A stretch of 33,810 nucleotides of DNA from Candidatus Omnitrophota bacterium (GCA_016783605.1 JADHWG010000013.1:1-33810); one strand, 5' to 3'; shown: positions 16,973-25,543, counted from the stretch's first letter. Translations and numbers: made by a program. The notes: a model not told the origin generated them from the letters alone.

Positions 16973-18006
16973 CAAAACCAAAACTTGTCCCAGCAAGCTC
17001 TAAGCAGGGATTATCTTATTCCGCTTTTTTGAAGCGGGTTAAGGATACGATAAAACGGGGCGACATGTTTCATAAGGGAGACAGGGTGCTTGTGGCGGTT
17101 TCAGGAGGCGCGGATTCGGTGTGTCTTTTGAAAGTGCTTTTGGAAACGCGTAAAACTTACGCCGCAAAAATCATAGTTGCCAATATGGATCATTGTCTCA
17201 GGGGGGCGCGGTCGAGAAAAGATTCAGAATTTGTAAAAATATTATCTCGTGAGTTAAACGTAGAATTTCTGCATAAAAAAGTGAAAGTTAAATCCGTCCG
17301 CGCGCGCGGAGTTTCTCTTGAGGAGTGTGCTCGCTCCGAGAGATATAAGTTTTTGAAAGAAGCCGCCGCAAAGAAAAAATGCAACGTTATCGCGACAGGT
17401 CACACAATGGACGATCAAGCCGAGACGGTTTTAATGAGAATAATTTCAGGCGCGGGTCTCGCGGGTCTTGCGGGGATACCGGCGGTGAGATATGTTGGGA
17501 AAATTAAAATTGTGCGACCCTTGATAAGAACTACAAAACGTGACATTTTAGGATTTTTAAAAAATGAAAAAATACCTTTTGTTGAAGATGAAAGCAATCT
17601 TGATCTCAAATTTGCCAGGAACAATATCAGGCATAAGATATTGCCGTTTCTCGAGGAGTATAATCCCAAGATCAGACGGACTTTGGCGAATCTGGCGGAA
17701 ACACTGCGGGAAGATTATTCGTATCTGTCCGCTCATCGGGAAAAAGCCGTTGGCAAGTACGGAAAGCGTTCCGGTAGGATTCTATCGGTTAAGATCAGAG
17801 ATATGGTTTTTCAGCCGGAAACGGTGAGGAAAGAAATATTCAAAACGCTCATAATAAAAGCCGGCGGAAATGTCAAGAAACTCAACTATCGGCACTGGAT
17901 AGATATGAATTATTTTTTGGTTTTCGCGAAACCCGGAAAATCTTTGGATCTGCCCGGAGAAGTGAAAATAACAAAAAAAAGAGGCGAGATAATCTTCAAA
18001 AAATAA
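16969..18006 (+). CDS. tilS: tRNA(Ile)-lysidine synthetase
   Basis: 345 residues with the PP-loop VAVSGGADSV (SGGADS 45-50), NMDHCLRG, and ATGHTMDDQAETVLMR, all typical of TilS. The enzyme converts C34 of the CAU-anticodon tRNA-Ile to lysidine using ATP. The C-terminal substrate-binding part is present but short (E. coli has about 430). The start overlaps queH by four bases. A 61-base perfect palindrome follows its stop and probably ends transcription. Essential in nearly all bacteria. Confidence 0.93.
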   Translation: MTKPKLVPASSKQGLSYSAFLKRVKDTIKRGDMFHKGDRVLVAVSGGADSVCLLKVLLETRKTYAAKIIVANMDHCLRGARSRKDSEFVKILSRELNVEFLHKKVKVKSVRARGVSLEECARSERYKFLKEAAAKKKCNVIATGHTMDDQAETVLMRIISGAGLAGLAGIPAVRYVGKIKIVRPLIRTTKRDILGFLKNEKIPFVEDESNLDLKFARNNIRHKILPFLEEYNPKIRRTLANLAETLREDYSYLSAHREKAVGKYGKRSGRILSVKIRDMVFQPETVRKEIFKTLIIKAGGNVKKLNYRHWIDMNYFLVFAKPGKSLDLPGEVKITKKRGEIIFKK

Positions 18007-18011
18007 TTCCA

Positions 18012-18072
18012 CCGCCAAACAACCTCGTAGGTTTCAACCTACGAGGTTGAAACCTACGAGGTTGTTTGGCGG
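18012..18072 (+). terminator. Perfect 27-bp-stem palindrome after tilS
   Basis: Bases 18012-18038 and 18046-18072 are exact reverse complements with a seven-base loop CTACGAG. The stem contains the AACCTCGTAGGTT motif three times over the whole hairpin. TTTTGATGG follows, so the T-run is short; hairpin strength is extreme. It separates tilS from the ftsH promoter. Confidence 0.75.
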
Positions 18073-18120
18073 TTTTGATGGTTGGCGGGTAAGGTTTTTG
18101 TTTGTTTTTTGTTCTAAAAT

Positions 18121-18149
18121 TTGACCGAGTTCAACTGGTGTGCTACAAT
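18121..18149 (+). promoter_or_regulatory. Promoter of the ftsH-folP-cdaA-cdaR unit
   Basis: TTGACC (18121-18126), 17 bases, TACAAT (18144-18149). The leader to the ATG at 18234 is about 77 bases and contains CGTCTG-GCT-CAGACG (18196-18210), a small hairpin about 23 bases before the start codon. Confidence 0.7.
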
Positions 18150-18233
18150 ACTCGGCGTATTATTATAAGAAGAATTTCTATCCGTTTATGATGGTCGTCT
18201 GGCTCAGACGGTACAACCCAATAAGAAGAGAAA

Positions 18234-20147
18234 ATGGCAAATAATAAAAAGTTTGAAGACCAATTCAGAAAAAAGATAAACAACTCCAAGAAATCATCTA
18301 AAAAAAACAAAAAAAAATTCCCGGACAATTTAAGCTGGATATTCATTATTGTCGGACTTTTTTTTCTTTTTCAATGGGTGTTTTCTTCCTATGATCAAAA
18401 TTCCAGAGACGTAACTTATAAACTATTCTACGAAATGGTCGAATCCAACAGTACGACGGGAGACATTATCTCGGCCGTTAAAACGAATAATCGCATTTCC
18501 GGACAGCTAAGTGACGGCAAAACTTTTATCGTGGACATCCCCGAAAACGATCCGGAGTTGATCAAACTTTTAAGGGAAAATGTGCCGGAGTTTGATATAA
18601 GCCCTCCGCAAACTTTCTTGGCGAATTTGTTTTATTCGCTGGGGCCGATGCTCATATTTATCCTTTTTCTGTGGTTCTTTATTTACCGCGGATCGGCGGC
18701 GGGCGGCGGCAAGATCATGTCTTTCGGTAAATCACGCGCGAAGTTAGCGACCAAAGATAAGATGAAAGTAACTTTTGATGATGTTGCCGGTATTGAAGAA
18801 GCGAAAGAGGAGCTCAAAGAAGTCATAGAGTTTCTTAAGGATCCGCGTAAATTTCAAAAACTAGGCGGGAAAATGCCCAAAGGTGTGCTTCTTATGGGAC
18901 CGCCGGGAACAGGCAAAACTCTTTTGGCAAAAGCGGTCGCGGGTGAAGCGGGGGTTCCGTTCTTTAGTATTTCGGGTTCGGATTTTGTGGAGATGTTTGT
19001 CGGAGTTGGCGCGTCGCGCGTGAGAGACCTTTTTGAACAGGCAAAAAAATCGGTTAAACTCAGTAAAAAAGGGTGCATAATTTTCATAGACGAAATTGAC
19101 GCCGTGGGCCGGCAGAGGTTTTCAGGGATCGGCGGCGGACATGACGAACGGGAACAGACACTTAACGCGCTTCTTTCCGAAATGGACGGGTTTGATACCG
19201 GCGGTGGCGTGATATTGATAGCGGCCACTAATCGACCCGACGTGCTTGATAGCGCGCTTTTAAGACCCGGACGATTTGACAGACAGATAGTTGTGGATCA
19301 GCCAGATATCGTTGGACGCGACGCGATCTTGAGGGTTCACGCGAAAAATATAAAGGTGCGCAAAGATCTCGACCTGTACAAAATCGCTCAACAAACCGCG
19401 GGGTTTTCGGGCGCGGATCTTGCCAACATAATCAACGAAGCGGCGCTTCTGGGTGCCAGACGACAAAAAGAAGCGGTTGGCAGTGAAGAAATTCAGGAGG
19501 CGATGGAAAGAGTTATTGCCGGGCCGCAAAGGAAATCCAGAAAAATAAATGAGGAAGAAAGAAAAATTATTGCTTATCATGAATCGGGACACGCGCTAAT
19601 GTCGTATTTGATAGACGGCGCAGATCCTTTGCATAAAGTTACTATCGTTTCAAGAGGGATGGCTCTCGGGTACACAATGCAGCTTCCGCGAGAAGACAAA
19701 TATTTGTATAGAAAAAAACAGTTTCTCGGTAGGATTGCCGGAATGCTTGGCGGCAGGGCCAGTGAAGAAATAACATTTGGTGAGATCTCAACCGGTGCGC
19801 ATGACGACATAAAAAAAGCGACCGCTCTCGCGCGCGACATGGTCACGCAATATGGTATGAGCGAGAAGTTGGGGCACTTGACGGTCGGCCGGCGTCACGC
19901 TCAGGTGTTTCTCGGCAGAGACATTACGGAAGAGAGAAACTATAGCGAAGAGACGGCGAAAGTGATTGACGAGGAAGTGAAAAAGATCGTCCATGAATGT
20001 TATGATACGGCTAAAGACAACCTTTTGAAAAACAAAGATAAGCTTGATCTATTAGCTGTGGAATTAATGAAAAAAGAAACAATGGACGAAAACGATGTAA
20101 GGAAACTTCTCGGATTTAAGAAAACTCGTGATCAGAAAAAAAGTTAA
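18234..20147 (+). CDS. ftsH: Membrane-bound ATP-dependent zinc metalloprotease FtsH
   Basis: 637 residues. A Lys-rich start leads to a first membrane span (about 33-48, [16 protein letters not shown]), a periplasmic domain, and a second span near 133-150. The AAA domain shows Walker A GPPGTGKT (222-229), FIDEIDAVG and the SRH around RPGRFDRQ. The protease motif HESGH is at 449-453 with a downstream [10 protein letters not shown] carrying the third zinc ligand. FtsH hexamers extract and degrade membrane and short-lived soluble proteins such as sigma-32 and LpxC. It leads the transcript from the 18121 promoter; folP starts six bases after its stop. Confidence 0.97.
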   Translation: MANNKKFEDQFRKKINNSKKSSKKNKKKFPDNLSWIFIIVGLFFLFQWVFSSYDQNSRDVTYKLFYEMVESNSTTGDIISAVKTNNRISGQLSDGKTFIVDIPENDPELIKLLRENVPEFDISPPQTFLANLFYSLGPMLIFILFLWFFIYRGSAAGGGKIMSFGKSRAKLATKDKMKVTFDDVAGIEEAKEELKEVIEFLKDPRKFQKLGGKMPKGVLLMGPPGTGKTLLAKAVAGEAGVPFFSISGSDFVEMFVGVGASRVRDLFEQAKKSVKLSKKGCIIFIDEIDAVGRQRFSGIGGGHDEREQTLNALLSEMDGFDTGGGVILIAATNRPDVLDSALLRPGRFDRQIVVDQPDIVGRDAILRVHAKNIKVRKDLDLYKIAQQTAGFSGADLANIINEAALLGARRQKEAVGSEEIQEAMERVIAGPQRKSRKINEEERKIIAYHESGHALMSYLIDGADPLHKVTIVSRGMALGYTMQLPREDKYLYRKKQFLGRIAGMLGGRASEEITFGEISTGAHDDIKKATALARDMVTQYGMSEKLGHLTVGRRHAQVFLGRDITEERNYSEETAKVIDEEVKKIVHECYDTAKDNLLKNKDKLDLLAVELMKKETMDENDVRKLLGFKKTRDQKKS

Positions 20148-20152
20148 ATAAT

Positions 20153-20977
20153 ATGCGTTTTAAAGATCTTACTTTACCGATTTATCAGCGTACGTGCATA
20201 ATGGGAATATTGAATGTTACGCCCGATTCTTTTTCCGCGGGCGCGGTTTATAAAGATCCGGCAGGTGCTTTAAAACGGGCGGATCAAATGGTTTCTCTCG
20301 GGGCGGATATTATAGATGTAGGGGGGGAGTCTTCGCGGCCGGGAGCGGTGGCGGTGGAGGAAAAAGAAGAAATTGAAAGAGTTGTGCCGGTTATTAAAGC
20401 AATAAAACGTTCTTTAAAAGTGCCTATTTCGATCGATACATGCAAAAGCGAAGTGGCGCGCGAAGCGCTTAAAGCGGGGGCGGATATTATCAACGATATT
20501 ACCGCGCTTCGCAGAGATGAAAAAATGGCGCGTGTGGCGGTTGAGTTTAAGGCAACAGTTGTTCTGATGCACATGAAAGGTACTCCGCGTACTATGCAGA
20601 AAGAACCGCTATACGATGATGTTGTTGAAGAGATTTATTCATATCTTTCTGAGTCGGCCTCGTTGGCTGAAAGTGCAGGTGTGGCGCCGGAAAAAATTAT
20701 TATTGATCCGGGAATTGGTTTTGGGAAGACTCTCGAGCACAATATTAGAATTTTGAAGAAATTAAAAAAGTTCAGAGAACTTAAAAAACCGGTATTGGTT
20801 GGCACGAGCCGCAAATCTTTTATAGGCGCGCTTACCGGTAGAGATGTTAATGAGAGAATGTTCGGTGACTTGGCGGCTTTTGCTCTCGCCATTCAGAATG
20901 GAGCAGATATTTTAAGGGTGCATGATGTTGGCGCGGCATGTGACGTTGCGCGTGTCGCGGACAGTATGGTCAGGTGA
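20153..20977 (+). CDS. folP: Dihydropteroate synthase
   Basis: 274 residues. Signature motifs of DHPS appear in order: MGILNVTPDSFS (17-28), DVGGESSRPGA, IDTCKSEVA, DPGIGFGKT, GTSRKSFIG and a closing RVHDV. The enzyme joins dihydropterin pyrophosphate to p-aminobenzoate in folate synthesis and is the sulfonamide target. It lies five bases after ftsH and three before cdaA; an ftsH-folP-cdaA order is a known bacterial arrangement. The length is normal and no motif is missing. Confidence 0.96.
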   Translation: MRFKDLTLPIYQRTCIMGILNVTPDSFSAGAVYKDPAGALKRADQMVSLGADIIDVGGESSRPGAVAVEEKEEIERVVPVIKAIKRSLKVPISIDTCKSEVAREALKAGADIINDITALRRDEKMARVAVEFKATVVLMHMKGTPRTMQKEPLYDDVVEEIYSYLSESASLAESAGVAPEKIIIDPGIGFGKTLEHNIRILKKLKKFRELKKPVLVGTSRKSFIGALTGRDVNERMFGDLAAFALAIQNGADILRVHDVGAACDVARVADSMVR

Positions 20978-20980
20978 AGT

Positions 20981-21781
20981 ATGGGATTTTTTTTAGGATA
21001 TTGGGAAATAACGCTTGAGATATTGATCCTTTGGGGTGTTTATTACCTCATTTATCTTCTGCTGAAGGAAACTGCGGCTGAACAGGTATTAAAGGGGATC
21101 GTTATCATCACGGTTATTGTCATGTTGACGCGCGGATTTAACTTGGTAATAATCAACTGGCTTTTGACAAGGCTTTTGGCGATTTCCGTTATAGCGTTTC
21201 TGATCATACTTCAGCCGGAAATTAGACGTGCGTTGGCCAGTCTCGGTCGGTTCGGTATTTTTTCCGGCGAAAAGGAAACTATCGGAGAGATCGCCAAAGC
21301 CGCTAAAGTGCTTTCGAAGAAAAAAACAGGCGCTTTGATAGCGATTGCCAGAGAAAGCGGTCTCAGGCGTTACGTTGAAAGCGGAGTTAGTGTTGATAGT
21401 CGTGTTACGAGTGAGCTTATCAACACGATATTTGCGCCCGGCGCGTCTTTACACGATGGTGGTATTATTATTTCAGACCAGAGAATAGAGGCGGCAGCAT
21501 GTTTGTTCCCGCTTACGCAGAATCCGAATATTTCAAAGACAATGGGCACTCGGCATAGGGCCGCTTTGGGTCTCAGCGAGGAAACGGATGCGGTTATCCT
21601 TGTGGTTAGCGAAGAAACCGGAAACGTCTCACTCGCGACGAACGGAAAAATAACAAAAAATATCGATTCCAAAGATATTGCGAAAATTTTGGAAAAAGTA
21701 TATATTCCGAAAATAAGTAAAAAATCATTTTTATTGGCGATAAAAAGAATATTCAAAAAACGTAAGGCGAAAAAGGCGTAA
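20981..21781 (+). CDS. cdaA: Membrane diadenylate cyclase CdaA
   Basis: 266 residues. Three N-terminal hydrophobic spans (about 8-88) lead into the DAC domain: LHDGGIIIS (DGG 159-161) and GTRHRAALG (RHR 191-193). It makes c-di-AMP from two ATP, controlling potassium, osmolyte and wall homeostasis. The usual DGA motif reads DGG here; the catalytic Asp is kept, so activity is likely. A CdaR-like regulator follows after three bases. The glmM gene that often completes this set is not present; pdxJ follows instead. Confidence 0.94.
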   Translation: MGFFLGYWEITLEILILWGVYYLIYLLLKETAAEQVLKGIVIITVIVMLTRGFNLVIINWLLTRLLAISVIAFLIILQPEIRRALASLGRFGIFSGEKETIGEIAKAAKVLSKKKTGALIAIARESGLRRYVESGVSVDSRVTSELINTIFAPGASLHDGGIIISDQRIEAAACLFPLTQNPNISKTMGTRHRAALGLSEETDAVILVVSEETGNVSLATNGKITKNIDSKDIAKILEKVYIPKISKKSFLLAIKRIFKKRKAKKA

Positions 21782-21784
21782 GAT

Positions 21785-22267
21785 ATGAAGTTTGGAAACA
21801 TTTTTTTTAACAATTTTTTGGCGAAGATTATCTCGCTCATACTTGCGGTCCTTACATGGTTTTATGTTTTTGATCTTATTAACAGCGATTCGTTTCATCA
21901 AAAGAAAGAATCAGTTGAAGATATCTTTTCCAGGTATAAGTTCGTTGTTAAAGAAGTTGCGGTAAAACCGGTTTTTACCGGTAAGGTGAGAGAAGGATAT
22001 AAAATAAATTTTGATAACGTAAAGATCGAGCCTCAAAAAATAGCGGTGTTTGGTCCGGAGGAAGCGATTGGCGGAGTCAAAGAACTGAGAACGGACAAAA
22101 TTGATCTTGGGGAATATACAAAAAACGCGAATCTGCGGTTGGGGGTTAATTCCGATACGAAATTTTTAAGAATAAAAAATAACGCCGTAAACATATACCT
22201 TCCGGTAGAAGCGATAAAGCGGGAACCCGAACAGAACGCCTCAGATAATCCAAACGCGCCGCAATAA
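21785..22267 (+). CDS. cdaR: CdaR/YbbR-like regulator, single-domain form
   Basis: 160 residues: one N-terminal span (LAKIISLILAVLTWFYVF) and one extracytoplasmic YbbR-type domain (FTGKVREGYKI, VKIEPQKIAVFGPEE). CdaR of Bacillus has four YbbR repeats; this has one, as in many Gram-negative-type bacteria. YbbR proteins bind and modulate CdaA. The position three bases after cdaA supports the assignment. The C-terminus is low complexity (NASDNPNAPQ). Confidence 0.82.
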   Translation: MKFGNIFFNNFLAKIISLILAVLTWFYVFDLINSDSFHQKKESVEDIFSRYKFVVKEVAVKPVFTGKVREGYKINFDNVKIEPQKIAVFGPEEAIGGVKELRTDKIDLGEYTKNANLRLGVNSDTKFLRIKNNAVNIYLPVEAIKREPEQNASDNPNAPQ

Positions 22268-22288
22268 ACGAATCGTAGGAAAATAAGG

Positions 22289-22366
22289 TAGGGCGCGTAT
22301 TGTCACAATTCAGGTAACAAATTGGGAGTTAATTTGAAATACGTAGGGGCACGGCATGCCGTGCCC
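22289..22366. repeat. GTAGGGGCACGGC palindrome with attached conserved flank, copy A
   Basis: A stretch containing CAAATTGGGAGTTAATTTG leads to the perfect palindrome GGGCACGGCATGCCGTGCCC (22347-22366). The same 78-base block occurs inverted at 31782-31911, there with its flank doubled. It sits between cdaR and pdxJ. Confidence 0.8.
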
Positions 22367-22392
22367 TTCTACGGTATTGGGGATGGATGTAA

Positions 22393-23106
22393 ATGGTGAA
22401 ACTCGGAGTTAATATTGATCATGTCGCGACAATAAGAGAGGCTCGGAAAACCTTTGAGCCGGATCCTGTTCAAGCGGCGGTTCTTTGTGAAAAAGCCGGT
22501 GCGGACGGGATAGTTTGTCACCTGCGAAAAGACCGCAGGCACATAAATGACGACGATCTGAACGAACTTAAAAAATCCGTTACAACGAGACTAAACATGG
22601 AAATGTCAACGGATGAGGAAATTGTGCGGATCGCCTGTCGGGTAAAGCCTCATCAGGCGACTCTTGTTCCGGAAAACCGGCAGGAAGTCACAACTGAAGG
22701 CGGGCTTGATGTCGCGGGTAATTTTGACAGAATAAAAGAAGTCGTCGGAAGACTTTCGTCCGAGGGAATAGACGTAAGTTTATTTATCGACCCGGAAAAA
22801 GAACAAGTGGAAAGTTCGGTCAAAACGCGCGCGAAAATAGTTGAATTTCATACCGGCAGATACGCTGAGAAATTTAATGCCAAAGGCGCGTACCAAAAAG
22901 AGCTCGAGGCGATCGAAGCAATGGTAAAGTTCGGAATAGAAGAAGGCCTTTTGGTTAGCGCCGGACACGGTCTCAACTATTTTAACACAAAACCGGTGGC
23001 CGGTATTAAAGACATATATGAACTCAATATAGGTCATTCAATAATTTCAAAGTCCGTGTTTACCGGGATAACAAACGCTGTTAAGCAAATGAAGGAACTT
23101 ATATAG
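22393..23106 (+). CDS. pdxJ: Pyridoxine 5'-phosphate synthase
   Basis: 237 residues of a TIM barrel with family motifs LGVNIDHVATIREAR, CHLRKDRRHI, the catalytic EMS region (NMEMSTDEE), TTEGGLDV, FHTGRYAE and SAGHGLNY. PdxJ condenses 1-deoxyxylulose 5-phosphate with 3-amino-2-oxopropyl phosphate in DXP-dependent vitamin B6 synthesis. acpS starts directly after its stop, a pdxJ-acpS order conserved in many bacteria. A repeat element lies between cdaR and its start, so it may have its own unseen promoter. Confidence 0.96.
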   Translation: MVKLGVNIDHVATIREARKTFEPDPVQAAVLCEKAGADGIVCHLRKDRRHINDDDLNELKKSVTTRLNMEMSTDEEIVRIACRVKPHQATLVPENRQEVTTEGGLDVAGNFDRIKEVVGRLSSEGIDVSLFIDPEKEQVESSVKTRAKIVEFHTGRYAEKFNAKGAYQKELEAIEAMVKFGIEEGLLVSAGHGLNYFNTKPVAGIKDIYELNIGHSIISKSVFTGITNAVKQMKELI

Positions 23107-23496
23107 ATGAATGTTACCGGTATCGGAATAGACGCGGTTGAAATTGAAAGATTCAAAAAAGCTTTGGATCAGTGGGGAGAAAATTTTCTAAAAAGAATAT
23201 TCACACAAAAAGAACTGGAATACGCGGGTACAAAAAAAGGTTACGCCATGCATATGGCCGGTAAATTTGCCGCAAAAGAAGCCGTAAAAAAAGCTATCCC
23301 GGACGGTGCGGAGATAGGCCTTAATTGGGCACAGATAGAGATATTAAACGGCAAAGACGGCAAGCCTCACGCGTGTTTACACGACCACGCGGAGCGTCTC
23401 GCGAAAAAATTCAACTTATCTCAAGTGTATGTCAGTATTTCTCATACTGAAAAACTTGCGATAGCAAACGCGATAGGAGTAAAAAATGGTACATGA
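23107..23496 (+). CDS. acpS: Holo-[acyl-carrier-protein] synthase
   Basis: 129 residues. GIGIDAVEIERF (Asp9) and FAAKEAVKKA (Glu58) provide the Mg2+ ligands, and VSISHTEKLAIA is the closing motif. AcpS attaches 4'-phosphopantetheine from CoA to acyl carrier protein. It abuts pdxJ and overlaps nnrD by 11 bases, so the three are one transcript. Confidence 0.95.
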   Translation: MNVTGIGIDAVEIERFKKALDQWGENFLKRIFTQKELEYAGTKKGYAMHMAGKFAAKEAVKKAIPDGAEIGLNWAQIEILNGKDGKPHACLHDHAERLAKKFNLSQVYVSISHTEKLAIANAIGVKNGT

Positions 23497-24346
23497 ACAT
23501 ATTGAAAAAATACCCGAACGTTCAAAAAGCTCTCACAAAGGCGATTATGGCAGAGTTTTTGTTATTGCCGCCTCGCGAGGTATGACGGGCGCCGCGTTTT
23601 TGTCGGCGGAAGGGGCGATATTAACCGGAAGCGGACTTGTAACCGCCGGAATTCCCGAATCTTTGAACTGTATAATGGAAATAAAACTTACCGAAGTTAT
23701 GACGCTTCCTTTACCCGAAACCAAAAACGTGTCCTTAAGTTTAAAAGCGAAACCCCAAATACTTGAGTTCTCCGAAAAATGTGATGCCGTCGCGATTGGT
23801 CCCGGGATAGGAACGAATGATGAGACAAAAAAGCTCGTGAGAGAACTTCTTGAAGAAATAGAAAAACCTATAGTGTTGGATGCCGATGGAATAAACGCGA
23901 TCGAAGGGAATCTTGAAATTATTCAGAATCGTAAAGGCAAGACCGTTATAACTCCGCATCCCGGCGAAATGGCACGCTTGACAGGCAAAAGCGTAAACGA
24001 AGTTCAAGCGAAAAGAAAAGATATCGCAAAAAGCGTCGCGGAACTCACCGGCGCTATTGTATGTTTGAAAGGCCACGGAACTGTTGTCACGGGTCCTTCG
24101 GGACAGGTATACGTCAACGAAACAGGCAATTCCGGTATGGCTACGGGTGGCACCGGCGACGTTTTAACAGGCATGATCACGTCTTTTATCGGTCAAAAAG
24201 TGGACGCCCAAAGCGCGGCAGTCACAGCGGTTTATCTGCACGGTCTGGCGGGAGATATCGCCGCCGAGAAAAAAGGCCAGTTCAGCATGAGAGCCTTGGA
24301 TGTTCTAAATTCCATCCCCGAAGCGTTTGACAAAGCCGGTATTTAA
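23486..24346 (+). CDS. nnrD: ADP/ATP-dependent NAD(P)H-hydrate dehydratase (kinase-fold domain)
   Basis: 286 residues, ribokinase-like. KGDYGRVFVIAAS, VAIGPGIG, VLDADGINAI, TPHPGEMARL and TGGTGDVLTGM (catalytic Asp225) define the NnrD/CARKD repair enzyme that restores NADH and NADPH from their hydrates. The N-terminal epimerase domain (NnrE) found in fused forms is absent, so this is the stand-alone dehydratase. It is the last gene of pdxJ-acpS-nnrD and is followed by a strong palindromic terminator. Confidence 0.92.
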   Translation: MVHEHIEKIPERSKSSHKGDYGRVFVIAASRGMTGAAFLSAEGAILTGSGLVTAGIPESLNCIMEIKLTEVMTLPLPETKNVSLSLKAKPQILEFSEKCDAVAIGPGIGTNDETKKLVRELLEEIEKPIVLDADGINAIEGNLEIIQNRKGKTVITPHPGEMARLTGKSVNEVQAKRKDIAKSVAELTGAIVCLKGHGTVVTGPSGQVYVNETGNSGMATGGTGDVLTGMITSFIGQKVDAQSAAVTAVYLHGLAGDIAAEKKGQFSMRALDVLNSIPEAFDKAGI

Positions 24347-24365
24347 GAATATCAGCGTGATAGAT

Positions 24366-24420
24366 CCTACAAAAACAACCTCGTAGGTTGCAAAACAACC
24401 TACGAGGTTGTTTTTGTAGG
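24366..24420 (+). terminator. Perfect 25-bp-stem palindrome after nnrD
   Basis: Arms 24366-24390 and 24396-24420 are exact reverse complements with a five-base CAAAA loop; the right arm carries TTTTTG near its end. The AACCTCGTAGGTT core matches the palindrome after tilS. Its place 20 bases after the stop supports termination. Confidence 0.75.
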
Positions 24421-24600
24421 ACAGGGGGCGAATGGGGTTGCATTTGAGAAGTCAAAAATTCACGAAAGACCATTTGACCGTAACCCCTGTAGGATAAAGC
24501 AGTTGCAAGAAATATTTTTTTACGCATTTTGGTTATGAGTATCTACCAATAAACATGGTCATACGATTAGGTTCTTTTAATGCTTGTGAAAAGCGGGATG
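24421..24600. other. Intergenic stretch without a convincing gene
   Basis: Only a 21-codon frame (24432-24497) with no ribosome binding site was found. I see no RNA motif, no promoter close to consensus, and no match to the repeat families of the window. Confidence 0.5.
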
Positions 24601-24650
24601 TGTCAATATGTAAATTACATATTGACACATTTATATATTTATGCTACACT
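24601..24650 (+). promoter_or_regulatory. Promoter and 27-bp palindromic operator of the AbrB/RelE pair
   Basis: TTGACA (24622-24627), 17 bases, TACACT (24645-24650). TGTCAATATGTAA (24601-24613) and TTACATATTGACA (24615-24627) are perfect inverted repeats around one base, and the right arm contains the whole -35 box. This is the layout expected for autorepression by the antitoxin or the complex. Confidence 0.8.
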
Positions 24651-24654
24651 TTAG

Positions 24655-24783
24655 GGGTCTGTCGCAAAATACCTTTTTCTGTCATCCTCGCGAACGCGGG
24701 GATCTGTAACATATAGTGTTTCTTAGACTTATAGATCCCCGCGTTCGCGAGGATGACATTTTGGGGTATTTTGCGACAGACCC
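24655..24783. mobile_element. MITE-like palindromic element, copy 2, with 5-bp target duplication
   Basis: 129 bp, ends GGGTCTGTCGCAAAATACC and its exact reverse complement, both followed inward by a second shared block around TGTCATCCTCGCGAACGCGG. TTTAG flanks both sides (24650-24654 and 24784-24788). No coding capacity. It inserted between the -10 box of the toxin-antitoxin promoter and the antitoxin gene. Confidence 0.9.
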
Positions 24784-24816
24784 TTTAGATGTGATGGTGA
24801 ACAGGGGAGGTGAGTT

Positions 24817-25101
24817 ATGACTTTAGAAACTGTTGGTAAAATTTCGAGAAACGGACATTTGACTATACCCATAAAAATAAGGCGTCTTTTACATTTGAAA
24901 GACGGTGATGTTGTAAGAATTGGAGTAAACGGAAATCAAATAGTTGTTTTGCCGGGGGAGATTGTTGATAAGGATCAGACGTATATTTTTAATGCAAAAA
25001 ATCAAGAAGAAATTAAACAGGCAGAAAAAGATTTTCGGAAAGGTGATTATAGTTCTTATGACTCCGCTCGGGAGTTAAGAAAGGACGTTGAGGGTGATTA
25101 G
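24817..25101 (+). CDS. AbrB/SpoVT-type antitoxin
   Basis: 94 residues. The N-terminal swapped-hairpin DNA-binding domain is seen in GKISRNGHLTIPIKIRRLL and GDVVRIGVNGNQIVVLP; the C-terminal half (QEEIKQAEKDFRKGDYSSY) is acidic and helical, as in antitoxin segments that wrap the toxin. GGGAGGTG lies before ATG 24817. The toxin gene overlaps its end. The palindrome at 24601-24627 is its likely operator. A MITE separates promoter from gene and must be part of the leader if the old promoter is used. Confidence 0.87.
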   Translation: MTLETVGKISRNGHLTIPIKIRRLLHLKDGDVVRIGVNGNQIVVLPGEIVDKDQTYIFNAKNQEEIKQAEKDFRKGDYSSYDSARELRKDVEGD

Positions 25102-25360
25102 AAAAATACATATTTCGGATTCTCTCAAAAAGAAACTGCGAAAAAAGAAGAAAGTGCCGCAGGAGGTTATAGACAAATTTTATTGGTGTTTAGAGCAACT
25201 ATTGAAAAATCCAAAATACCCCTCTTTGCGTCATAAACCGGTTCATGGAAGCAAAGATATGTGGGAGTTCAGTATTACCATGAATTATCGTTGTGTCTAT
25301 AGAAAAAGTAGAAATGAGGCGTTTATTCTATTGGTAGCGAAACATGAAGATGTTTTCTGA
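25088..25360 (+). CDS. RelE/ParE-superfamily toxin
   Basis: 90 residues from TTG 25088, or 88 from GTG 25094; both overlap the antitoxin. A basic helical start (DSLKKKLRKKKK) is followed by the strand pattern SLRHKPVHGSKDMWEFSI, NYRCVYRK and FILLVAKHEDVF, as in RelE/YafQ/HigB-like mRNA interferases (the final H-x-x-V-F/Y pattern is common). The likely role is ribosome-dependent mRNA cleavage held in check by the AbrB-type partner. It could instead be a ParE-type gyrase poison; the sequence does not decide. Confidence 0.83.
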   Translation: MRVIRKIHISDSLKKKLRKKKKVPQEVIDKFYWCLEQLLKNPKYPSLRHKPVHGSKDMWEFSITMNYRCVYRKSRNEAFILLVAKHEDVF

Positions 25361-25381
25361 TCGGAGATATTATTTAACCAC

Positions 25382-25416
25382 CCTTGGGTTTCGACCCAAG
25401 GCGCGGGGTTGCTTTT
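25382..25416 (+). terminator. TTCG-loop hairpin after the toxin gene
   Basis: CCTTGGGT-TTCG-ACCCAAGG (25382-25401) is a perfect eight-pair stem closed by a TTCG loop; AACC just before and GGGTT just after can extend it. TTTT follows at 25413-25416. A modest intrinsic terminator. Confidence 0.6.
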
Positions 25417-25512
25417 AGCGGTCCCTGCTTATTTTTGAAGTGATTGGGAACATTTCTTGCAGAAATTGTAAAATAAAAAAGTCGCATGAAGTGTCTTTTA
25501 GTTGAGAATTAT

Positions 25513-25529
25513 TGAACGCAGTGCGTTCA
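25513..25529. promoter_or_regulatory. 17-bp palindrome before the DUF6933-like gene
   Basis: TGAACGCA, G, TGCGTTCA: perfect eight-base arms, 14 bases before the ATG at 25544. It may be an operator or a translation-control hairpin. No convincing -35/-10 pair is seen near it. Confidence 0.45.
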
Positions 25530-25543
25530 GAATTGAGTTGATT

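Noticed and set aside
24432-24497. 21-codon frame after nnrD
   Set aside because: No ribosome binding site, promoter or recognisable sequence pattern supports it.
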